Below are positions 58,944 to 64,000 of a stretch of DNA of 64,000 nucleotides, piece after piece. How positions within the stretch are numbered: the stretch's first letter is position 1; every line of letters begins with the position of its first letter. Origin of the DNA: a virus; IMG/VR virus record IMGVR_UViG_3300048024_000800, positions 1 to 64,000 of that record; one strand, written 5' to 3'. A program made the translations under genes and the position numbers. The notes beneath the pieces were generated by a model. The model saw only the letters and a list, made by a program, of their open reading frames with translations, was not told where the DNA came from and ran no database searches.

Positions 58944-58972
58944 TTGACAAATTGTATAGATGGTGATATAGT
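58944..58972 (+). promoter_or_regulatory. Consensus sigma70 promoter, leaderless, for the plus-strand early operon
   Basis: TTGACA (58944-58949), 17-base spacer, TATAGT (58967-58972). The ATG at 58979 is six bases past the -10, where transcription itself is expected to start. There is no room for a ribosome site. Confidence 0.88.
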
Positions 58973-58978
58973 AGTTGA

Positions 58979-59275
58979 ATGAAGTTTTTAGATTTAAGTG
59001 ATGGAAGGTTCTTTTTAGTAAAATGCTCAGACTGGTCGGTAATCACCGAAGCCTCGAGCGAAACAGAGGCGTGTACCGCTGCATTAACTGAAATGTTGGA
59101 CAAGTCGGGCAAAGACTTAAAATTATCTTCAGTTATGGTAACACAAGAATTAATACCAGATGTAATGGACGAAAGGTATGATGATCCGGTATCCTACCAT
59201 TCAGTTTCCAGGATGCTGGCCAATGCGGGAATGCATGACTTATCCTCAAGTATGAAGCATATATTCGGAGCGTAA
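58979..59275 (+). CDS. Small early protein of unknown function
   Basis: 98 residues (MKFLDLSDGRFFLVKCSDWSV...KHIFGA). The opening forms a beta hairpin followed by a helix (SETEACTAALTEMLDKSG), an arrangement seen in small regulators, but I recognise no family. It is directly controlled by a strong promoter and is probably made very early, so an anti-host or regulatory role is possible. It ends two bases before the kinase gene. Confidence 0.6.
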   Translation: MKFLDLSDGRFFLVKCSDWSVITEASSETEACTAALTEMLDKSGKDLKLSSVMVTQELIPDVMDERYDDPVSYHSVSRMLANAGMHDLSSSMKHIFGA

Positions 59276-59277
59276 AT

Positions 59278-59826
59278 ATGAAGCTTATAGGTATATGCGG
59301 TTTAGCTAGGTGCGGGAAGGACACTTTTTTTGAAATATCAAAAAGTATATTAAGAGAGAAAGGCTCAGAGGCTAAGAAGTTTGCTTTCGCTGATTCCCTA
59401 AAGTTGGAATGCGACGAGCTACTAGGGAAATATACTAATATATCATCCTTTACTGAGAAGGACGAGGAAAAGAAGATGATTAGACCGCTTCTTGTGGCTT
59501 ATGGCACAAACATAAGAAGAAAGCTTAACGAGAACTGCTGGATAGAAAAAATAGAAGAAGAGGTTCTTAAAAATTTGAACCTAGGCAAAGTCGTATTTAT
59601 TACGGATGTAAGGTTTGAAAATGAAATAGACTGGATACATAGAATGGGAGGAAAAACGGTACACATAACCAGAGAGGGTACCGCGCCCCCTAATTTAGAC
59701 GAAGAAATTAACAATCCCATACTCAAGCGTAAATCTAATATACGCATAACTTGCAATAATTTCCCTGACAAATATATAGATAAACTTAGAAATACAGTAG
59801 AGTTAGCTTTACAATCAATTTTATGA
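59278..59826 (+). CDS. Deoxynucleoside monophosphate kinase (T4 gp1-like)
   Basis: 182 residues. A P-loop GLARCGKDT at residues 8-16 with the Asp-Thr of the dNMP kinase family, then ADSLKLECDELL, RPLLVAYGTNIRRK and VVFITDVRFENEIDWI (adenine/LID region pattern DVRFxNE), closing with a C-terminal helix. It converts dNMPs to dNDPs, feeding phage DNA synthesis. It overlaps the next gene by ATGA. Confidence 0.85.
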   Translation: MKLIGICGLARCGKDTFFEISKSILREKGSEAKKFAFADSLKLECDELLGKYTNISSFTEKDEEKKMIRPLLVAYGTNIRRKLNENCWIEKIEEEVLKNLNLGKVVFITDVRFENEIDWIHRMGGKTVHITREGTAPPNLDEEINNPILKRKSNIRITCNNFPDKYIDKLRNTVELALQSIL

Positions 59827-60419
59827 ACGAAGAAACTACAGACTTAACTCTGATCGAGAACATACAGAATAATAAAAAACAAGAAGACAGCTTAAACGCC
59901 TTAGTGGAAAGGCATAGTGGAATTTACTTAGAAATGGTAAATTCTTATGCTAGTCCAAACAGCCCGTTTATTGATTACAATGATCTGGTTAACGATAAAG
60001 AATATAAAATTTACAGCGCCGCAATAAAATTTGACAAGACTAAAGGGGCAAAGTTTAGTACTTACCTAGGAAACGAAACAAAATGGATGTGCTTAAATAT
60101 ATACAATAAGAACAAAAGAAGACCAACATGGCACTCAGACTACTTAGAAAATATACCTGAATCTCCAGACTTCCAATGCGACCCAATGTCCGCGAACGTC
60201 AAAAAAGATTTATTAAATAAAGTATTAAATGTAATAGACGAACATCCTGACAAAAGAGTAAAAAGAATTTTCAATATGAGATATATAATAGGACACAAAA
60301 ATAAAGTGATGTCTTGGAAAAAAATAGGAACAGTAATGAAATTAAGTATACAAGGTTGCATAAACATACATAACTCTGCAATTAATAGCTTCAAGGAACA
60401 ACTAAAGGAGGAAGTATGA
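59823..60419 (+). CDS. Phage sigma-like factor
   Basis: 198 residues. The segment FIDYNDLVNDKEYKIYSAA, KFDKTKGAKFSTYLGNETKW and NIYNKNKRR corresponds to sigma-70 region 2 (core binding and -10 reading; FDxxKGxxFSTY is the hallmark). After a linker, residues ~140-195 (RVKRIFNMRYI, SWKKIGTVMKLSIQGCINIHNSAI) form a region-4-like HTH. Regions 1 and 3 are missing, as in T4 gp55-type late factors. It may direct host RNA polymerase to late virion promoters, such as the GTGTA(A/T)T elements in this window, an inference. Confidence 0.75.
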   Translation: MNEETTDLTLIENIQNNKKQEDSLNALVERHSGIYLEMVNSYASPNSPFIDYNDLVNDKEYKIYSAAIKFDKTKGAKFSTYLGNETKWMCLNIYNKNKRRPTWHSDYLENIPESPDFQCDPMSANVKKDLLNKVLNVIDEHPDKRVKRIFNMRYIIGHKNKVMSWKKIGTVMKLSIQGCINIHNSAINSFKEQLKEEV

Positions 60420-60799
60420 ATAAATTCATAGGACTCGGCAACCTAACTAGGGAGCCTGAGATTAAAAAAACAAAAAATGGAAACACTGTTTGTGACTTTA
60501 GTGTCGCTATAAACAACAAGGCTAGCAACTCAGTATTCTACATTGACGTAGAAGCATGGGGAAATGTGGCTGAAAACTGCAACAGATTCCTATCGAAAGG
60601 CAGAAAAGTTTTACTCGAAGGGAAACTATTGTCAAGTAGCTGGGTTTCTAAATCTGGAGAAAACAGAAGTAAGACTTATTGTAGGGCTGATTTTGTAAAC
60701 TTTCTTGATAAGCCTTCAGAGGAGAACCAAAAAGAAAACGTTGATAGGAAAGCTGAGCGAATAATAGAAGAGGACGACTTCGCAGACATCCCGTTTTAA
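60416..60799 (+). CDS. ssb: Single-stranded DNA-binding protein
   Basis: 127 residues. OB-fold SSB with FIGLGNLTREPEIKKT, VCDFSVAINNK, FYIDVEAWGNVAENC, FLSKGRKVLLEGKL and a C-terminal acidic tip EDDFADIPF, as in bacterial SSB. It coats ssDNA during replication and recruits partners through the tip. ATGA-linked to the sigma-like gene upstream. It starts with MNKFIGLG after an AAGGAGGAAG ribosome site. Confidence 0.95.
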   Translation: MNKFIGLGNLTREPEIKKTKNGNTVCDFSVAINNKASNSVFYIDVEAWGNVAENCNRFLSKGRKVLLEGKLLSSSWVSKSGENRSKTYCRADFVNFLDKPSEENQKENVDRKAERIIEEDDFADIPF

Positions 60800-60800
60800 C

Positions 60801-61853
60801 ATGAATTCAATAATATATAAAGGCCCACTAAACTCCTTATCATTTGGGAACGTGTCCGTAAACCTACTAAAGGCAATGTTCGAAAAGGGAATGAACGTAG
60901 CTATATTCCCGAATGGCAATATAGATGTTAGCGCCTTCGAAATAGATCAAGATTTTAAAACATGGATAGAATCTGGGATTAATGATAGGTTTCAAATATT
61001 CAAGAAATCTGACACAACGTTGCAAATGTGGCACTTAAATGGTTCGGAAAACAGAATATCCCCCAAGCAGATACTGTATACTTTTTACGAGTTAGATAAG
61101 CCAACTAGCACGGAAATTTCCCTAGCAAACTTTCAAGATAAGACTGTATTTAGCTCATCTCAAGCTCAATCTCTCTTTCCAGATTCATCGTTTTCCCCTT
61201 TGGGGTTTGATAGCTTTTTTCATAAAACTGAAAAAAAATACCTTGAGGGAAAAACCCACTTTGGGTTAATGGGTAAATTTGAAAAAAGAAAGCATACCGA
61301 AAAAATAATAAAATGCTGGATCCGTAAGTACGGAGGTAACCACAACTACCAATTGACATGCTGCATAACAAACCCATTTCTAAAGAAAGAACAAATGGAG
61401 GCCGTAATATCACGAATTCTCGGAGGAGAAAGATGTGAGAACATTAATTTCTTACCCTTCCTTCCTAAAAATTCTCAAGTAAACGACTACTTAAACTCAA
61501 TAGATATTGACCTAGGAGGAATGAGTGGCGCAGAAGGTTGGAACCTCCCCTCTTTTAATGCAACCTGCCTAGGAAAATGGAGCATAGTACTAAATAGTAG
61601 CTCTCATAAAGATTGGGCTTCTAAAGATAACTGCGTACTAGTAAACCCAAGCGGCAAAGAGCCTGCTTATGATAATATGTTTTTTAAAGAAGGAGAAGAG
61701 TTTAATCAGGGCAACATATATACTTTTGATCAAGATGAATTCATCGATGCAATGGAAAAAGCTGAAGAAAGATGTACCATAACAAATACAGAAGGTGAAA
61801 AATTAAAGCATAAGTTCACCTATGAAAACACACTAAATAAGATTTTAGAATAA
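60801..61853 (+). CDS. GT-B (GT4-type) glycosyltransferase
   Basis: 350 residues. IIYKGPLNSLSFGNVSVNLLKAM is the GT-B opening, FGLMGKFEKRKHTEKIIKCW the domain-two start, and GGMSGAEGWNLPSFNATCLGK the donor-binding loop (E-G-x-N-x-P-x-x-E-type in GT4). TAATG overlap with the next gene. It lies in the early operon, not in the glycan cluster, so it may act on DNA or on a protein or serve the same glycan. Confidence 0.72.
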   Translation: MNSIIYKGPLNSLSFGNVSVNLLKAMFEKGMNVAIFPNGNIDVSAFEIDQDFKTWIESGINDRFQIFKKSDTTLQMWHLNGSENRISPKQILYTFYELDKPTSTEISLANFQDKTVFSSSQAQSLFPDSSFSPLGFDSFFHKTEKKYLEGKTHFGLMGKFEKRKHTEKIIKCWIRKYGGNHNYQLTCCITNPFLKKEQMEAVISRILGGERCENINFLPFLPKNSQVNDYLNSIDIDLGGMSGAEGWNLPSFNATCLGKWSIVLNSSSHKDWASKDNCVLVNPSGKEPAYDNMFFKEGEEFNQGNIYTFDQDEFIDAMEKAEERCTITNTEGEKLKHKFTYENTLNKILE

Positions 61854-62197
61854 TGCCTCTATATACATATGAGCACCCCGAAACAGAAGAGTTGATTGAC
61901 ATAGTTCAATCAATGAAAGAGGATCATATATATATTGACAATGAAGGAGTAAAGTGGAATAGAGTATTTTACGCGCCTGAAGCTTCAACAGACTCAAGTA
62001 TTGACCCGTTCGACAAAGAAGCATTCAAGTCTAAAACCTTTAATAAAAAAGGTTCTTATAACGATGTGCTAGAAAAAAGTAAAGAGTTGGGGCAAATGAG
62101 AAAAGATAAACTAGGGTACGACCCTGTTCAAAAAAAATACTTCAAGGATTATAGTAGCAAGAGAAGGGGCATAAAGCACCCTCTTGACAACACCTAA
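61853..62197 (+). CDS. FmdB-like small protein lacking the zinc cysteines
   Basis: 114 residues. It starts MPLYTYEHPETEELIDIVQSM like FmdB-type zinc ribbon regulators, which read MPxYEYxCxxC; here the cysteines are replaced (EHPE), so the metal site is gone. The C-terminal part (MRKDKLGYDPVQKKYFKDY) is basic and matches the usual tail of these phage proteins. Role unknown. Confidence 0.6.
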   Translation: MPLYTYEHPETEELIDIVQSMKEDHIYIDNEGVKWNRVFYAPEASTDSSIDPFDKEAFKSKTFNKKGSYNDVLEKSKELGQMRKDKLGYDPVQKKYFKDYSSKRRGIKHPLDNT

Positions 62198-62213
62198 ATT
62201 TTAGGTGTAATAT
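62184..62213 (+). promoter_or_regulatory. Promoter with embedded operator for the 62222 gene
   Basis: TTGACA (62184-62189), 18-base spacer, TAATAT (62208-62213), start of transcription predicted at about the ATG 62222, again leaderless. The -35 overlaps the end of the FmdB-like gene. Confidence 0.55.
62190..62208. promoter_or_regulatory. 19-bp inverted repeat operator candidate
   Basis: ACACCTAAA-T-TTTAGGTGT, two perfect 9-bp arms around one base, occupies the spacer between -35 and -10. A repressor or activator bound here would block or remodel the promoter. It has no T-run, so a terminator is unlikely. Confidence 0.6.
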
Positions 62214-62221
62214 ACTCCTGT

Positions 62222-63484
62222 ATGTCAGACCCAGGAGATTTTAAGAATAATCCGTTATATACGGATATAACAAAACTTGATGCGCTATCACCCTCGCCAT
62301 CTTTTTCTTATAACTGGAACAAAGCATCGGGAAGATGGGACCCTGCAGCGGAAGTAGATTTTATACTAGAAGGGTTATCTGGAGAGCTCGCAGAGTTAAA
62401 CAGACAAAGCTCTAGTAGTGTAAAATTATTGTCAGGTATCTCAGGAGAACTCTCAAATATTCATGTTGAGGTTGAGATCGACAGGGATATAGAATCCCAT
62501 AGGTTACTATCAGGCATTCATGGCGAATTGCTTAACCTAGGGGTAAACGACACGAGATCCCATGAGTTGCTATCAGGAGTAAAATCAGAATTATCAAACA
62601 TACACGTTGATGTAGAGATAGATAAAGATGTTGAATCTCATAGATTGCTATCTGGAGTCTTAGATTCGCTTACTAATCTTGATGTAAACGACACAAAAGC
62701 TCACGGTTTGCTATCAGGTTTATCTATAGGTTTATCAAATCTAGATGTAGATGACAATAAAACCCACGAACTACTTTCGGGAGTAATAGGAAAACTTGAC
62801 CAAATAGGAGGAACCCCATCCGATCCCATTAGCGGAAATCAATCAAGAAGCAAGTCTCAACAATGGAAACTTAGAACCAAGACGGTTTCGCAAAAAATAG
62901 AAGAAGACTTTATACTTATGGAAGACATTCCTGAAGAATTAAGGTTTGGCTCAAACTCTGGAGATTGCTTAGGTCAAGACAGAAACATAAAAGATGATTT
63001 ATTCGGAAACTACTTCAATAATGGAAGAAAAAATTCCAGTGAACCAGAAAAATCACATCCAGATTTTTTCTTGCACGCAGAATATACAAAACCTGATAGA
63101 TGCAGAGACTCTTTTTCTACCTTTGATAGCGATACTCAATACGGATTAAGACAAGAAAACTTTAAGGCTAGTTTAAAAAATTCTTACGAACTACAAGATT
63201 ATAATGAATTATATGAAAGAGGACTACTTGATCATATTGTAATATACAACCACTCTCCTTATCCCATACAGTTTCACACTAGCGATAGAAGGTTTTCAAT
63301 AACAGATTCAGTAAAAGAAGGAAAAGATAATTTAATATTCCTCGATCCAGATATGGCCGTTAAGATACACAATGACGAAGCAGGAAGAGTTTTTGTAAAA
63401 AGACCGCATACTATATCAGGATATTCAGTAGATTACGCAATTATATATAAAGTTCCAGCGGAGCAAGACAGGATCGACGGCTAA
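62222..63484 (+). CDS. Structural/fibre protein with LLSG repeats
   Basis: 420 residues. Residues ~55-200 hold six repeats around LLSG(I/V)xxxLxN(I/L), alternately ~21 and ~26 residues long with (V/L)xxDxxxH linkers, likely a coiled or trimeric stalk. The C-terminal ~230 residues are unlike the rest (YNHSPYPIQFHTSDRRF, MAVKIHNDEAGRVFVKRP), probably a compact beta domain. The next gene begins directly after its stop. Confidence 0.65.
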   Translation: MSDPGDFKNNPLYTDITKLDALSPSPSFSYNWNKASGRWDPAAEVDFILEGLSGELAELNRQSSSSVKLLSGISGELSNIHVEVEIDRDIESHRLLSGIHGELLNLGVNDTRSHELLSGVKSELSNIHVDVEIDKDVESHRLLSGVLDSLTNLDVNDTKAHGLLSGLSIGLSNLDVDDNKTHELLSGVIGKLDQIGGTPSDPISGNQSRSKSQQWKLRTKTVSQKIEEDFILMEDIPEELRFGSNSGDCLGQDRNIKDDLFGNYFNNGRKNSSEPEKSHPDFFLHAEYTKPDRCRDSFSTFDSDTQYGLRQENFKASLKNSYELQDYNELYERGLLDHIVIYNHSPYPIQFHTSDRRFSITDSVKEGKDNLIFLDPDMAVKIHNDEAGRVFVKRPHTISGYSVDYAIIYKVPAEQDRIDG

Positions 63485-63889
63485 ATGGACTATTTCAGAA
63501 TCAAAGACCCTCTAAAAAGGGTAGGTCCAGATAGTTATATAATCGGGAAAAGCTTAACTGAACCACAGTTAAGGTTAGATGGAAACAGGCTTGAGGTTGA
63601 TGAGATATATGCAACTTCCGCTTTATTTATAAACGGCCTAAATGTATCAGACTACATAACAGGAAGCTCACTGCAAGATCAAAATTTTAACTCTAACCTT
63701 CGAGACAGTAGGCTTGATATATCAGAAGCCTTTGAGAAAGATGAGTTGGGAGATATATCCCCTTCTAACGCCCCACTTATATCAGATTCAATGTGGATAT
63801 TAAGGGATGATAATAATCTAGAATTAAGAGCTAATATCTGGAGGTATGATACAGGCCCCGAAGCTTTTACAGATGATATATCTTTTTAA
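63485..63889 (+). CDS. Small virion structural protein
   Basis: 134 residues beginning directly after the previous stop. It contains LRLDGNRLEVDEIYATSALFINGLNV, quoted in part as LEVDEIYATSALFINGLN, a fibre-shaft style strand-turn pattern also seen at the start of other fibres here. Function unknown but linked to the neighbouring fibres. Confidence 0.55.
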   Translation: MDYFRIKDPLKRVGPDSYIIGKSLTEPQLRLDGNRLEVDEIYATSALFINGLNVSDYITGSSLQDQNFNSNLRDSRLDISEAFEKDELGDISPSNAPLISDSMWILRDDNNLELRANIWRYDTGPEAFTDDISF

Positions 63890-63897
63890 TAATATTT

Positions 63898-63904
63898 GTG
63901 TAAT
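63898..63904 (+). promoter_or_regulatory. Candidate late promoter element (GTGTAAT)
   Basis: Followed by seven bases and the ATG at 63912; same sequence and spacing as 3545-3551. Confidence 0.3.
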
Positions 63905-63911
63905 ATAAGTA

Positions 63912-64000
63912 ATGGCTACAAGAAATTTAGTTCCAAGGAATAGCGGAGAAGGTGGAGTCGGCAGGCTAGACAAAGCTTGGGCGACAGGAGTATTTGATAA
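63912..64000 (+). CDS. Structural/fibre protein, N-terminal fragment (cut by window edge)
   Basis: Only 29 codons are visible: MATRNLVPRNSGEGG then RLDKAWATGVFD. The MATRNLVPR opening followed by a Gly-rich stretch and RxxKxW is the usual start of marine phage tail fibre proteins with repeated shaft units. The stop is beyond 64000, so length and C-terminal receptor domain are unknown. Confidence 0.6.
   Translation, partial: MATRNLVPRNSGEGGVGRLDKAWATGVFD

Noticed and set aside
1-64000. tRNA, integrase, transposase, terminase or portal genes
   Set aside because: None seen on either strand. Head and packaging genes must lie outside the window, and there is no sign of an inserted mobile element.

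Overview
The window is a contiguous piece of a large, AT-rich, double-stranded DNA bacteriophage genome. It has no rRNA, tRNA or bacterial housekeeping genes, and genes overlap by ATGA or TAATG almost everywhere. The order tape measure - M-like - L-like - K-like - I/J-like follows the lambda tail tip order (H-M-L-K-I-J), so the virion is most likely a siphovirus infecting a Gram-negative host. Thrombospondin type-3 repeats, DUF285 repeats, Trp-rich repeats and DUF4214-like modules in the adhesins resemble secreted proteins of marine Verrucomicrobia/Bacteroidetes-type bacteria. That host guess is weak inference.

Layout. (1) 1-8727, mostly minus strand: a fibre that runs off the left edge, two paralogous H-type-lectin-like fibres, a plus-strand tail-tube-like protein, a convergent tail-tube-like protein across a bidirectional terminator, then three neck/tail-completion candidates. 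(2) 8785-44607, plus strand: small protein, two chaperone-position proteins, a 2338-residue tape measure, two further tail-tube-like paralogues, an 1800-residue M-like protein with a built-in M8-type metalloprotease, L-like Fe-S protein, JAMM peptidase, fused I/J tip protein, a ~3860-residue mosaic fibre and an S74-chaperone fibre. (3) 44594-58806, minus strand: a leaderless winged-helix gene followed by a dense glycan cluster (about ten glycosyltransferase-type genes, two methyltransferases, a HAD-nucleotidyltransferase fusion, a GDPD-like protein), ending in a whirly-like ssDNA-binding protein, a two-gene split glycosyltransferase and a candidate ssDNA-annealing protein. (4) 58979-62197, plus strand: early operon with dNMP kinase, sigma-like factor, SSB, glycosyltransferase and FmdB-like protein. 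(5) 62222-64000, plus strand: three more fibre/structural genes, the last cut by the window edge.

How the parts fit: consensus sigma70 promoters (TTGACA with 16-18 bp spacers) precede the early genes and sit so close to the start codons that leaderless mRNAs are predicted. Many virion genes instead carry a GTGTA(A/T)T element just before their start, a candidate late promoter that the phage's own sigma-like factor might read. The tail proteins are mosaics: the same carbohydrate-binding, DUF4214-like, Ca-binding and other small modules recur in unrelated genes on both strands, in places at very high nucleotide identity.

The most unusual points are the nuclease-like domain bracketed by GYIPNF motifs inside the tape measure, the metalloprotease in the tail tip, a cupredoxin-like domain in a fibre, a glycosyltransferase split across two overlapping frames, and the size of the phage-borne glycan cluster.
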